Shown here: piece by piece, positions 1 to 9,959 of the stretch
Numbering within the stretch: the first letter of the stretch is position 1
Layout of the letters: each line of letters starts with the position of its first letter
NCBI GenBank assembly: GCA_947462335.1
Contig: OX381709.1
Coordinates: 82,088,622-82,152,621 of the forward strand
Direction of reading: 5' to 3'
DNA: 64,000 nt
Source: Harmothoe impar
Lineage: Eukaryota > Annelida > Polychaeta > Phyllodocida > Polynoidae
Notes under the pieces: generated by a model
Database searches by the model: none
What the model was told of the DNA's origin: nothing
Seen by the model: the letters and a program-made list of their open reading frames with translations, nothing else
Position numbers and translations under genes: made by a program

Positions 1-649
1 GTACCAGCTGTCATTACGACATAAGGTCATAAGAGCCCCACACCACTAGCCACCAGCTGTCCACGGGATACTTTCTGAAATACTTGTTTTTAGGACTGCA
101 TACAGGTAGTGTCTTATTTGTACAAAATATACAGAATATAACTGATCGTCATGTAAAGTATCATACAGGTAGTGTCTTATTTGTACAAAGTTGAGAAACA
201 AGCCCCTGGTGTTGCCTGCTACAAACTCCTGTTCTCCACTACTACTCCTGATGACGGTCCTTCTCCTTTAGACATGGTCCCCTGTATATCTCCAGGAACC
301 GACCTTTGTAGTGAGTAGTATACGTAGTAGAAGTAGCCAGGGGTTTGCAGCAGGCTATACCTGCACCGTCCCACAGTCCCCAGTCCCCAGACCATGCATG
401 TAAGGGACAGAGATGTGCCAGGGACACTCAGCCTGGCATACAGCACTCACCAGACCCCCAAACAACATGTTGTGCTGCTGGACACGACAAGAGGTCTACA
501 GCCACACACTTAGGAGATTTAAATGCCTTTGTGTCTACTGACACCTTCCCAGTAATAGGAGATTGACATGGCAAATAGTTAGCAGTGACCACCTAGGAAG
601 GTCTAGCCTAGCTATGGGGAGGAGAGGAGATCCTGCATAGAGCTGAGTA
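1..649. other. Unassigned non-coding start of unit 1
   Basis: No gene is recognised. A 28-bp sequence beginning CATACAGGTAGTGTC occurs at 99-126 and again at 162-189, a local duplication with a 63-bp period. The remainder holds only short overlapping open frames on both strands without family resemblance. It precedes the minisatellite block and probably belongs to the segmental unit, but I see no clear counterpart in the other units. Confidence 0.5.
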
Positions 650-1681
650 GAGCCATGGGCGTGGAACAGCTCCTCCCCCTAGAAGCGGCTGTGCCCCTGC
701 ATACCCTGGAGTTCTCTACACGGAGGCGGGGCCTGTGGAGGGAGGTGTGTGGCTCTGTAACCAATGTTAGAGCGGGAGGTTCTGTCAGAGCACGTGATCC
801 ATGTACAGACCACGTGGTCGTGTTGCCACACTCAGCAGCAGCGGAGTGCCGTGCAGTTTAATATAGGATATCAGGGGCAACAGAGAGGAGTGGAGACAGT
901 CGGCTCTATGACACTGGTGGGGACAGTATACCTACCCTGCATCCCTATACCCTGCAGGCTGCTTCACACACTCTAACCGCATTCCAGGACAGTTGGGGAG
1001 AAAGGTGTGACGTCCCGGGAGTTAGGCGGTATGGGACACCGGAGGTGCACTGAATGACGCCATTTCTGCCCAGTGGTTGGCTCTGGGTCACTGGAGGAGA
1101 GAGCTATAGAGACCTATTCAGCCTGCTGCAGCTATGCTCGGTCAGGCACTCCCAACCCTAACTGTCTCACAGCGGCTTTAGAGCCCAATCCAGGACAGTT
1201 GCGGAGAAAGGCGTGAGATCCCATAGCTCAGACTTTGAGGCATAAAGGAGAGAGCTGTTGCTCACAACACATGGTCGTATTGCCATGCTCTGCAGCCTGC
1301 GGGCGACCCAGGCGGGTCTAGGACAGCACGAAAAGCACTGAATGACGCCATTTCTACTCAGTAGAGCACTGAGCTGAATAGAGCGTGATAAAACTGGGAG
1401 CACAACAACAGGAGGGTAGTCGGCTCTGTGACACTGGAGCAGACATTAAGGCTTTGGGGAGGAGACAGTTACAGGCTTACTCAGGCTGCTGCATCCATGC
1501 TCAGTGAGGCTGCGCTCATTGCTCTCACTGCGGCTTTACAGTGCTATCCAGGTTATGTGAGGAGGGAGACCCTCGTATAGGAGAGAGCTGCTCACAACAC
1601 GAGGTCATAGTGCCCTACTCGGCAGCTAGTGGGAGGCCATGCTGCTCTGGGACACTGGATGACCCACTCTTATTCTGGCAT

Positions 1682-1750
1682 CCAGTTAACAAAAATACAT
1701 TATTTTACGTAAAATAATTTAAACGTAATATAACGACTTTTCCGAACTGA
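1682..1750. mobile_element. Relic of the AACGTT-rich CCCAG-type MITE
   Basis: The stretch starts CCAGTTAACAAAAATAC and holds TTTTACGTAAAATAA and AACGTAATATAACG. These are the words of the intact 137-147 bp MITEs at 7221 and 12664. Only part of the element is recognisable and the right end is decayed, so no target duplication can be assigned. Confidence 0.5.
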
Positions 1751-2450
1751 AAGGGGGAGGGGGCACCCTCTACACCTGCCTCTGGGACACTGGAGCTACG
1801 AACCTACTCATACTCAGTAAGGCTGCTCCCGAATCTGTCACTGCGGCTTTACAGTCCCATGCAGGGCAGCGGCTGAGGAGAGAGGCGTGAGCTGCTCTCA
1901 GACTCAGACTCAGGACAGAGCTGCTCGCAACACGTGGTGGTAGTGCCAGGCAAACCTGAGACACTAGAGATGTACTGAATGAGGCCATTTCTACTCAGTA
2001 GAGACGTGAGTTGACAACAACTGGGACACTACAGGAGTGGTAAAGGCTCTGGGTAGGAGATAGCTACATACCCACTCAGGCTGCTGCAGTCATGCTCAGT
2101 CAGACTGCCCTCATCACTCAGTCCTGTACAGGGTAGCTGAGTAGAAGTGTGAGCCGGGGATGTGAGGTCCTACAGCTAGCCGTCTGCAGACAGGATAGAG
2201 CTGCAGCACACAACACGTGGTCGTAGTGCCGTCAGCAGGGAGCCAGGCTGCTCTGGGACGCTAGAGATGCACTGAATGACGCCGTTTCCACTCAGTAAAG
2301 CATTGAGTTGACAACAGAAAAGGTAGTCGGCCCTGGAACATAAAGGGCTGGTGAAGGCTACTGCTCTCATCACTCTCCGGGTTTACCTCCTTTCCAGCTG
2401 AGGCGAGACGCGTGAGGTGCCGCAGCTCATCGCCCTCACACTCAGGATAG

Positions 2451-3303
2451 CCCAGTGGGCAAACTTCCATTGATTCAATGTTGATTCAATGTGTGTAGGG
2501 ACATGATATCAACAGTTGATACAGGGTTGTCATTTGGTTGATATTGATGAGGTCATCAACGTTGATCATTCATCAGTGATTCAACATTTATATGGCCATT
2601 GTAAATCAACAACGAATTAACATAATGAATGATGATTTATATTGATTTAATATTGACTGCTGATGCATAATTGAGATCCAGTATACTCCCATGTTTTCAA
2701 CCTAAATGCAGTATTCTTATGTAGACGCATTCCTTGCAATTTATATATTTTCATTACAAAATTCCCCTCCCATTTCTCCAAGATTAAATACTACTTCTAG
2801 CACCATCCAGGGTAGGGGTACATGAATGACCTCTGATGATCAGAGGCGTTCATATCAATTTCAAACTTACTTGGTCAAGACTGAGGCTTTATCTATTATG
2901 CTTAGCAACATAAAAGGTGTCTTACTGAAACCATGCCTGTAATCTTGTCATTTGATTCACAATGTCAACTAAATGCACACACCATAGTTGTCAATGAAAA
3001 TGAATGACATTTTGATCAATTGTATACATTGATGAGAAAATAAGAGCTTATAATTAGCGGAAATAAATGTAGCATGTAGATAAAAATGCTAAGGAGTAGG
3101 TTGTGGAGGCACCTAGTGGAAAAGGTGGGAAACTGATGGTTGATTTAAGGTTGATACCCGAACATTGCATCAATGTTGAAATAGGTGTTGGTTGACAATG
3201 TTCAAATAGTAACATTGTATCAATGTTGAAAACAGGTTGATCTACCCTGTAACCCTATATCAGCCAGTTGTCAACGTTGAATCAAGGTTTTGTGCCCACT
3301 GGG
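2451..3303. mobile_element. 853-bp non-autonomous DNA transposon, CCCAGTGGGCA ends
   Basis: The left end is CCCAGTGGGCA and the right end is its exact reverse complement, TGCCCACTGGG. The element is flanked by AG on both sides (2449-2450 and 3304-3305), a 2-bp target duplication. Removing it restores the minisatellite text GGATAGAGAGCTCTGCTG, matching neighbouring repeats. The interior is non-coding. The words TTGATTCAATG, CAACGTTGA and AACATTGTATCAATGTTGAA recur inside both ends, so sub-terminal repeats share the terminal motif. No transposase frame is present. The superfamily is uncertain; see the finding on 2-bp duplications. Confidence 0.85.
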
Positions 3304-3560
3304 AGAGAGCTCTGCTGCTCACAACACGTGGTCATAGCACCATACTCAGCAGCGCTCCTCAGCTAGCGGGCAGCCGGTCTGCTCTAGGACACGGTAGGAG
3401 GCAGAGCTTACAGAGCTGCTCACCTGCTCACAGTGCTAGTCCCATCCAGGGTAGCTGAGGGGAGAGGAGCGGAAGACTCACTCAGACCTAGACACGGTGA
3501 GGCCTGGGTCTGGAGGAGGCTAGACTCAGCTAGAGTCACTCACTCAGGCACGGCGAGACA

Positions 3561-5071
3561 AGCTATCGACACAGATGGATAGCTCCAGCACAGACTACCA
3601 TAATTCTATAGTATAAAGGTAGCAAGTAGCCTAATGATTGCCTTGGGACAAGAGACAGATGGGGCGAATAGAAGAGGGTGAAAAGGTAGATACACATAGA
3701 GGCTTTTGGATTACAGCTAAGGACGACAGAGGAGGGCGATAATGTGAGGGGAGGCATGGATATATGGTATACAAGAGAGGAGCTACAACAGTTACAGGCA
3801 TCACTACAGGACTACTGGTACGCTGCACACAGAGCACTAGTACACAATTAGCTGATTGCAGGCCACAGGAAGAACGTGACTGAATGAAAGGTAATTGTAT
3901 TCAAGTTAAAACCTTTGAGGTCAGCATTAATGTAAAATGCAATGGTCGTCATGATGCATGAATGCCACTCATCAGTGCTGCATTCAAGCATTGTGCCGGC
4001 CCTATGGGGTTGAGACACTCCCACAGGGTCAGCATGATGCACCAATGCAGCACAGGCGAGTTACTCATGACAACTGTGGAGCAGATGGAGGAAGAATTCG
4101 ACCATTGTCAGGGGGTAGTGGAGAATCTTCAGTTAAGGAAATTGTCCACTACTACAATTTCAATCACTAACATAACCAATCACTTAGACTGGTGAGTTTC
4201 TGATTATAAGTAAACAGAAATATAATATCTATGTAGCAACTTATCACACCCACATACCATGACACATCGTGAACAGAAATAATACGTGGCAACATTTTCA
4301 TTTGTGGAATGGTGAGCTAATATGCGTCCTACATCACAGACATGATTATTACACATGTTTTGTTGCAATGATGAGGGTAGTATGTGATGAATTAGTAAAC
4401 TGGAGAGATAGGGGTGAGGTCGGGACAGGGTTCATATATATATAGAACCCATATGATAATGTACAGTAAATCAATAAGTAGATGGGGTAGCAGTGAAAGG
4501 CAGAGACCATTACTACTTGACTCTATGCATAGAATAGGAGATGGAAACTATAGAGTGAACTGTATATGAATAATCATTGATTGGTCTTCTAAATGTTAGT
4601 TATGTGTGAATGTACCTAGACTGGCGAGAAACTGATTAAAATCCGCAAATAATGGCGTAGTGCATTAATGCATCATACCCTTGGTGCTCCTTGGTTATTA
4701 CGGTGCATGAATGCAGTCCTTGTGAGTAACTGGCCAGTGCTGCATTCAGGCATCATGCCGGCACCACAGGGTTAAGACACTCCTGAAGGGTCGGAATGAT
4801 GCCGAGTTACTCGCTGGTGCTGCATTGGTGCATCATGTCAATAAATAATGACATGCCATCCTTAAATGTTAAAAGATTCCCCTGTGTAAGCTGCACACAG
4901 GAGGTATAGAGTGTTGACAGGCGTATTGACTTACTCTCACAGCCTCAATTTCACTCACCACTACCCGGAGTCATCTCTGCTACTTATCTCTGCCAAAACG
5001 TGGCATATTACCTTAACTAAGCCATACTCTTAATATAGCCAATTTTACCCGAAAAATGACATTCCTAGGAA
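3561..5071. other. Block b, unit 1: spacer with decayed GCATCAT palindromic repeats
   Basis: No gene is seen. The text at about 3,870-3,905 (GACTGAATGAAAGGTAATTG) aligns with block b of units 2, 3 and 4. Two stretches, about 3,940-4,080 and 4,655-4,860, carry alternating TGATGCATGAATGCAGCAC and TGCATTCAAGCATTGTGCC words, degraded copies of the TTAA-flanked palindromic element described at 27512. A short diverged direct repeat beginning AGACTGGTGAG/AGACTGGCGAG lies near 4,190 and 4,617. Confidence 0.6.
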
Positions 5072-5233
5072 CAGGGGTGTGGCAACCGTGGGGGAGGACG
5101 GAGGGGACATGTCCCCCCACTTTTGGCCAACCCCAATAAAGGTTAAACCAAAAAAGGTCAAGTAAAAAGGGGTCAAAAAGGGTCAAAATACCCCTCAGTC
5201 CCCCCTACTTTGAAACTGCTTGCCACGCCCCTG
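5072..5233. mobile_element. 162-bp MITE with hAT-like CAGGGG ends
   Basis: The left end CAGGGGTGTGGCAACC and the right end GCTTGCCACGCCCCTG are inverted repeats with two mismatches over 16 bp. AGGAA flanks both sides (5067-5071 and 5234-5238). Ends starting CAGGGG and a high-GC rim around an A-rich core are common in hAT derivatives, but hAT elements normally give 8-bp duplications, so the assignment is tentative. The core has runs of AAAGGGGTCAAAAAGGGTCA. There is no coding capacity. Confidence 0.65.
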
Positions 5234-5280
5234 AGGAATATGGTTTTGTGTAGGGACCCTGAGACACTGTGATGGTCATG

Positions 5281-5420
5281 AGAGAGCAAGAAAGTAGTAC
5301 TGTTTTCTCTCCTTCTTCCACAGATTAGTTCTTAAAGTCTGTAGAATGGGAGAGCAAGAAAGTAGTACTGCTCCCCCCTTCTTCCAACGAATAGTTCTTA
5401 GAGTGTGTAGGTTGAGGCGG
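5281..5420. repeat. Two tandem copies of a ~69-bp unit
   Basis: GAGAGCAAGAAAGTAGTACTG occurs at about 5282 and 5350. Each copy is followed by a CTTCTTCCA tract and TAGTTCTTA-AGTGTGTAG-like text. This local duplication is not present at the matching place in other units. The sequence from about 5,440 to 5,520 then aligns with block b of unit 2 (TTGACCTTTACAG and CATCAATA words). Confidence 0.65.
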
Positions 5421-5753
5421 AGATGAGGTAGGAGGCTCTGAGAGAGGTATTGACCTTTACAGCTCAGACGTAGTTAACGCTCATCAATACCAAGGCGGCT
5501 GGCGGCGGTAACTGGCAGCGGACGTCCTACTGCAGTCTACTGTAAAACCTTGTGTATAAGCCTTAATCACAGGCTAGCAGCACCTAGACTTTGGGAATAT
5601 CCTATAGGCTTAAGCCCCACAGGGGTCTGACTATGGTGACTTTAGTACTGCAGTATACATTTGAAAACTCGCGTATAAGCTGAACTCAGACTAGCAGCTA
5701 GTGCTGTTGAGATGTGCTTTTTTAAAAACACATATGCGAGTATTAACAGTGTA

Positions 5754-6182
5754 CACTGTTAGAATTAAGTAGTGTAGTGTAGCTGCACAATATAAAATGA
5801 AGTATTTTTGGTTTCCAGTATTATATGCTGTACAGCTACAAACTCACCTACTGTAATCCACAATCTGAAGATTGTGGGTTTGATTCCCACCCTTGCACAA
5901 TAGGTATACCTGGTGAAATATGCATGAAACATCTAGATTATACAATTGTATATCCAAATATTCATTAGCTACCATTTCTAGGTCAATATTGGTGGAAATG
6001 CATGTCAGACGATTTAAAGAAATATGGGAAAAAAAGTAATTACTATTGTGCCAATGTTTGTCGGTTTTACAGTAGGTGAGTATAGCTGAACAGCATGTCA
6101 TATTGGAACCGAAAAATACCTCTTTTTATACTGTAAATCTACAGTATATCTCACTGTGCAGCTACAGTAACTCCTAACAGTG
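5754..6182. mobile_element. 429-bp foldback element, ~110-bp inverted arms, TA flanks
   Basis: The left end CACTGTTAG and the right end CTAACAGTG are exact inverted repeats flanked by TA (5752-5753 and 6183-6184). The inverted similarity continues inward for about 110 bp: GTAGCTGCACA, GTATTTTTGGTTCCA-like and ACTCACCTACTGTAA words appear in both arms. Long arms with TA flanks suggest a mariner-type MITE. Just inside the left arm, 5857-5898, is a tRNA-like T-arm. A lone right end of the same family lies at 8459-8485. No protein is encoded. Confidence 0.8.
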
Positions 6183-6184
6183 TA

Positions 6185-6671
6185 GGGTCTTGAACCATTC
6201 TCTCTGCAGTCGTCAAAGGTTGAGTATACAAAGAGACAGGAGGAACTGAATGAGTGGAAAAGTAATTGAATAAGTGGAGACAAGGTCGCATGGACGCAGC
6301 AAAGAAAAGCGCAATGCCAGCCGTAGATCAATTATGCAGTGCAGAGGGACCGGAGGGCCGGAGACCAGCAGGTGATAGATTGGACACATAACAGTATAAG
6401 GGTGAGAAGGGGCAGAGGGCAGGTGACAACTATGGTTAGACGATGAGAAGCAGTCCCTTTTGTCATGGCTTGGCATACTTGACACATTGAATTTATAAAG
6501 AGAGAACAGTATAGGGCCTATTCGTCCCAAATACAAACATTTTAAGTTTACATATTTATTATCAGCAGAGCTCACTGAGCATATTCTGATGAGAAATATT
6601 TTAGTATTTGGGACTTTCTGTAAACCTCCACGTCCCATACAAAGGTCTCAGATTACTGGTCCTGGATACAC
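6185..6671. other. Non-coding stretch, purine-rich; 141-codon open frame not credible
   Basis: The longest open frame in the window (minus strand, 6213-6638) lies here. Its translation is rich in serine, cysteine and leucine, as expected of reversed purine-rich DNA, and has no domain I recognise. It has no counterpart in the other units. I treat the stretch as non-coding. Confidence 0.6.
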
Positions 6672-6680
6672 TCCTAATGG

Positions 6681-6983
6681 TACTCTCGTTCCCAAATCCT
6701 TCCGAAGGAAGGCTCTGGGGAGAGCCAAATGACCTTGAACTTTGGATTTTGCTGGGTCTGGGCAACCCCTGTTGGTAGGCTGGAACCAGCGAACAGGAAC
6801 AGGAAATGGAACCAGAATGTATGATGGTAGTTTTAGGTAGATTTACCATCAGCCTTTCTGGTTCCATTTCCTGTTCCTGTTCGCTGGTTCCAAGCTACCA
6901 GCAGGGGTTGCCCAGACCCAGCAAAATCCCAACATTTGGCAGTTACCAGAGCCTTCCTTCGTAAGGATTTGGGAACGAGAGTA
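6681..6983. mobile_element. 303-bp foldback MITE with perfect 9-bp target duplication (Mutator-like)
   Basis: The ends TACTCTCGTTCCCAAATCC and GGATTTGGGAACGAGAGTA are inverted. The inverted similarity covers about 135 bp per arm, including AGGAAGGCTCTGG, TTTTGCTGGGTCTGGGCAA and AACAGGAACAGGAAATGGAA, with a loop near 6822-6845. TCCTAATGG lies immediately outside both ends (6672-6680 and 6984-6992), a perfect 9-bp duplication. Long inverted arms with 9-bp duplications are the signature of Mutator-like elements. There is no coding content. A diverged single arm lies at about 7,690-7,805. Confidence 0.9.
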
Positions 6984-7068
6984 TCCTAATGGCAGCAACA
7001 TTTGCACCCGTAAGTGCATGTTACATCCTGGGACCTAAATTTTTTTTTAAATTATAAAAGCAATTGCC

Positions 7069-7141
7069 AGGCCCCAGTGAGGATTGAACTCACGACCCCT
7101 GGTTTACAAGACCAGTGCTCTAGCCACTGAGCTATAGGGCC
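7069..7141 (-). tRNA. tRNA-Thr (anticodon UGU), unit 1 copy A
   Basis: The 73-nt minus-strand gene folds as a full cloverleaf: acceptor GGCCCTA/TGGGGCC with one G-U pair, D stem GCTC/GAGC, anticodon stem CTGGT/ACCAG with loop CTTGTAA (anticodon TGT), variable GGGTC, and T stem GTGAG/CTCAC around TTCAATC. The discriminator base is T, and CCA is not encoded, as in nuclear genes. A pol III stop (TTTT on the minus strand) lies at 7056-7059. It decodes ACA threonine codons. Its upstream flank (7142-7210) matches that of the copies in units 2 and 3, so it was copied as part of block b. Confidence 0.95.
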
Positions 7142-7220
7142 AGATGTTCTACACGGCAGACACAGTTGTATTTGAGCATGTATTGATGTGTATGCATCGA
7201 CTCGCATCAAAGTAACATAA

Positions 7221-7367
7221 CCCAGTAAACAAAAAACGTTATACAACATTTTGTAACGTTATTGAACGTTATATAACGTTTCTCTAAGGCTCCTCACTAT
7301 GGCATAACGTTATATACAGTTTTAGAACGTTATTTTGACGTAAAATAACGTTTTTTTGTTAGCTGGG
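7221..7367. mobile_element. 147-bp MITE, CCCAG ends, AACGTT-rich, AA target duplication
   Basis: It runs from CCCAGTAAACAAAAAACG to CGTTTTTTTGTTAGCTGGG, imperfect inverted ends of about 20 bp. AA flanks both sides (7219-7220 and 7368-7369). The interior is built from repeated AACGTTAT/ATAACGTT words plus a conserved CTCCTCACTATGGCATAACG core. Copies occur at 12664, 20967 and, inverted, at 46118, with a relic at 1682. No protein is encoded. Confidence 0.9.
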
Positions 7368-7385
7368 AAGCCATGTGTAGTAATA

Positions 7386-7495
7386 GGGACATTTAGCAAA
7401 CCTGATGTAGCTCATCAAACACAGACATAGCCTGTACTTTTAGCATTGCTTTGTTTGCATGTAATGAGCTATATGCCAGGTTTATCAAAGTGGTC
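7386..7495. mobile_element. Diverged copy of the GGGACCTTTAGCAA hairpin MITE
   Basis: It starts TAGGGACATTTAGCAAACC. Its centre contains ACACAGACATAGC and TTGTTTGCATGTAATGAGC, matching the clean copy at 9077-9185. The right end is degraded (GGTTTATCAAAGTGGTC), so the right boundary is approximate. Confidence 0.6.
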
Positions 7496-7506
7496 AGCTC
7501 ACTATA

Positions 7507-7577
7507 GGATCTACAGAAGACTGTTATAGAACTCTTTACACTGTGTAAAGAGTTCTATAACAGTCTTCTGTAGATCC
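7507..7577. repeat. Perfect 35-bp palindromic hairpin with a 1-base centre
   Basis: Arms at 7507-7541 and 7543-7577 are exact reverse complements (GGATCTACAGAAGACTG... and ...CAGTCTTCTGTAGATCC) around one T at 7542. Similarity stops abruptly outside both arms. It resembles none of the transposon ends in the window. It could be a cruciform-forming palindrome or a chimeric-read artefact. Confidence 0.9.
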
Positions 7578-7689
7578 AATATGGCAAGACATGATTAGTT
7601 TAAAGTGCATCAATAAACAATTGGCCCCAAGCATCATCTTTTTAATATCCAGGGAACACCCCGTTCCTGTCATAGCAACACACAAAATA

Positions 7690-7805
7690 CCCTCGCCCCC
7701 AGATCTTTCTATAGGAAGGCTCTGGTAACTATTACTATGACCTTGCGCCTCAGACTTTGCTGGGTTTTGGCATCCCATCATACTTTCTGGTTCCTGTTTG
7801 TTGAG
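7690..7805. mobile_element. Solo arm related to the 9-bp-duplication foldback
   Basis: The words AGGAAGGCTCTGG, ATGACCTTG, ACTTTGCTGGGTTTTGGCA and TTCTGGTTCCTGTTTG appear in the same order and spacing as in the left arm of the element at 6681-6983. No second inverted arm is visible, so this is a degraded or half element. Confidence 0.55.
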
Positions 7806-8207
7806 TGGCACGTCCGGACTCCAAACCGGACCGTCATAGAAACACACAGAACAATGAAGTAGGAGATAAAAGGCAACCAGTGAGAGGACAAGCCTGTAGT
7901 GCATGAAGGACATTAGGCAAAACTAGATTGAGTCACAACATGGGGTAGTGTAAGAATACAGTATGGAGTGGGGAATAGCGAGGTGAGGACATAGCTGTGG
8001 GAATGAGCTGCATAGGAATGGGTGCTAGATGTAGTTAGGGACAAAGATAAAGTGTCATTTGCCGCTGCAGAGACATACAATAATTGGCAGAAGTACTTTC
8101 CATGGATGGGGAAAGTGTGGCAGTCTGCAAATAGTGACATAGGCAGTATAAATTATAAAGAACCAGGGTAAATTGCTTGGCAGGGTACGGCAAAAACAAT
8201 TATCTAA

Positions 8208-8449
8208 GGCCACTCAAAAAAATTAAATGGTTTCTCATCACCGCGTGCATCATAAAAATCAGCTTTTGATGAAAAATATGATAAAAATGGACAAACATTT
8301 GGTATCAAATTAAAGCTAATACTGCCAGTAATATAGTAGGATAGAAATTTTAGCCCGCGAGTTAAAAAATAAATAAATTTAAAAAAAAGCCTCCCTCATC
8401 ACATTTTTCAGACCTTGGTGATGAGAAACCACTTTTTTTTTGAGTGGCC
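8208..8449. mobile_element. 242-bp MITE, GGCCACTCA ends, TAA duplication (Harbinger-like)
   Basis: The left end GGCCACTCAAAAAAA and the right end TTTTTTTGAGTGGCC are inverted. A second inverted block, GGTTTCTCATCACC, lies a few bases inside both ends. TAA flanks both sides (8205-8207 and 8450-8452). GG-starting ends with 3-bp TAA duplications fit PIF/Harbinger derivatives. A second copy lies at 11617-11886. There is no coding frame. Confidence 0.8.
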
Positions 8450-8458
8450 TAACATATT

Positions 8459-8485
8459 GTGCAGCTACACTTACTGCTAACAGTG
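8459..8485. mobile_element. Solo end of the CACTGTTAG foldback family
   Basis: GTGCAGCTACACTTACTGCTAACAGTG matches the right terminal 27 bp of the element at 5754-6182 with few changes, and is not followed by a partner arm nearby. It is the remnant of a deleted copy. Confidence 0.55.
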
Positions 8486-8551
8486 CAGGTATGTAAGGTG
8501 AGGGTCTACAATTTCTAACAAAAACTACAACTACTAAATAAAATAGTTGCC

Positions 8552-8624
8552 AGGCCCCAGTGAGGATTGAACTCACGACCCCTGGTTTACAAGACCAGTG
8601 CTCTAGCCACTGAGCTATAGGGCC
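8552..8624 (-). tRNA. tRNA-Thr (anticodon UGU), unit 1 copy B
   Basis: The mature sequence is identical to the copy at 7069-7141, with every stem paired and loop CTTGTAA. A pol III stop (TTTT on the minus strand) lies at 8540-8543. Its flanks differ from the other three copies, so it was moved by a separate event, perhaps retroposition or a small local duplication. The identity of the gene body against unrelated flanks suggests selection or recent origin. Confidence 0.95.
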
Positions 8625-9074
8625 ACACATACAGCAGCTCACATAGAGTTGTAGATGGGCATTAATTGATCTGTGTCACAGGCAAAGGGACTCATGGTAA
8701 CAGATGTAAAATTCAGGAAATAGCTACCGAGCAAATTAGTGTCAACTTGTGCGTACCTTGGGCAAGGCAAGATTGAGTCAGCCCTGTTTGGGCAGGCCAA
8801 TTCACTTTGGGTCAGCTCTGAACCAAACCAAAAGGGCCCCAAGGTCACCAGAAATGCTAGACCCTTCTCTACCTAACCCGACAGTGTGGGCTTGAATGTG
8901 TGCCTGTGTCTCTGTGTGGGATTGGATAAAATTGGGAAGGCCTTTATCCAGCTGTCAGCCAAGTTTTCCCAGCACAAACTATATAATAGTTGTTTGGTGG
9001 GTTTGAGTAGGAATATAGCAGAGTTGGGGTAAAGCACCCAAACAGGCTATGCCCACACGTTGTCCTAATGACAA
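8625..9074. other. Non-coding stretch, nothing recognised
   Basis: I see no gene, RNA fold or transposon end here. The sequence is of mixed composition and has no clear counterpart in units 2 to 4. Confidence 0.4.
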
Positions 9075-9076
9075 TA

Positions 9077-9185
9077 GGGACCTTTAGCAAACCATGTAAA
9101 AGCGTATAAAACGCAGACGTAGCAGTGCTGAAATGATAGGATACGTTTGCGTTTAATGAGCTTTTAGGTGGTTGCTAAAGGTCCC
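9077..9185. mobile_element. 109-bp hairpin MITE, GGGACCTTTAGCAA ends, TA flanks
   Basis: The element folds back over nearly its full length. GGGACCTTTAGCAA at the left pairs with TTGCTAAAGGTCCC at the right, and inner words GTAAAAGC, AACGCAGACGTA and TACGTTTGCGTT continue the pairing. TA lies on both sides (9075-9076 and 9186-9187), the mariner target. It is too short for any protein. Confidence 0.85.
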
Positions 9186-9671
9186 TAATACCTATAATAC
9201 CTATGCAAACGCATGTATCCTCACTAATGCCTGACACAAACCTGTTGTGTTTATATCTGATGGAGTGGTTCTTCCTACTTCATACATATTACCACGAGGC
9301 TAACATCATGGCAGCAAGCAGTGCTGCTAATGGCCGAATTACCAAGCTCTAGGCTCATCCTTGCCTGCCACACCCTATTATGGTTGATTGCCTGCTTACA
9401 CAGCCCCTAGTGTCGTGACAACAGGGGAGGGTGCTGGATGTTAAGTATTATGGGACATTACACTATACTTTGATGTAGGGGGGCATACATGGAAGGTTGC
9501 GGTAGGCCTACTAATGTTTAGTATAAGAACAATACAAACTGCTGTAAATTCTTGTGTTGAAGTTGCGGCTTGTATGCATATCAAAAGCCTAGTGAGGCTT
9601 ATATCATTTGTCTAGGTGTGGCTTATACAATGGTCTTTGCCAGCATAGCACAGTGCAGTTGACAGAGCCCG

Positions 9672-9878
9672 GTGGGCTGTTGCACAGCAAAAACTATAGC
9701 GATATCGTACAAAAATAAAGATATAATGATATTTTTAAAATCAATCATTATTAAACTAAACCCTAATATAGATATGCCATTCAGTAAGAAATATACTTTC
9801 AACGATCACTAAAAGACGATCGTCATCAATGCATTTCTTAAGGATAAAGATATCGTTGCTAGCTGTGCAAATGCCCAC
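9672..9878. mobile_element. 207-bp MITE-like inverted repeat, GTGGGC..TTGCACAGC ends
   Basis: The left end GTGGGCTGTTGCACAGC and the right end GCTGTGCAAATGCCCAC are inverted with two mismatches. Inside, GCGATATCGT and AGATATCGTTG continue the symmetry, and the centre is AT-rich. I could not find an obvious target duplication or an empty site, so the boundaries are approximate and the family unknown. Confidence 0.65.
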
Positions 9879-9959
9879 AGGTGCAGCTTATGGGATTGTC
9901 TCAAAGTTCAGGTCCATCTTATATTAGGATTAGGCTGATACGGCACAATCTACAATAAT

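Larger units (their letters stand above)
650..3560. repeat. Block a, unit 1: degenerate tandem repeat with CACGTGGTCGTAGTGCC core
   Basis: A core close to CAACACGTGGTCGTAGTGCC recurs near 798, 1261, 1593, 1924, 2209 and 3316. Each copy sits beside text resembling GGGACACTGGAG, ACTGAATGACGCCATTTC and GCGGCTTTACAG. Successive spacings are about 463, 332, 331 and 285 bp, so this is a decayed satellite-like array with a period near 300 bp. A 853-bp transposon splits the array before the last copy. The same core recurs in block a of units 2 to 4 as ACCACGTGGTTGTGTTGCCA-like sequence. No coding function is evident. Confidence 0.75.

Noticed and set aside
650..2450. Regularly spaced repeats that might suggest a CRISPR array
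   Set aside because: Spacings of 285-463 bp, diverged repeats and the animal context exclude CRISPR. This is a decayed minisatellite.
6213..6638. 141-codon open frame, the longest in the window
   Set aside because: It has no recognisable domain, biased composition from purine-rich DNA on the opposite strand, and no counterpart in the other units.
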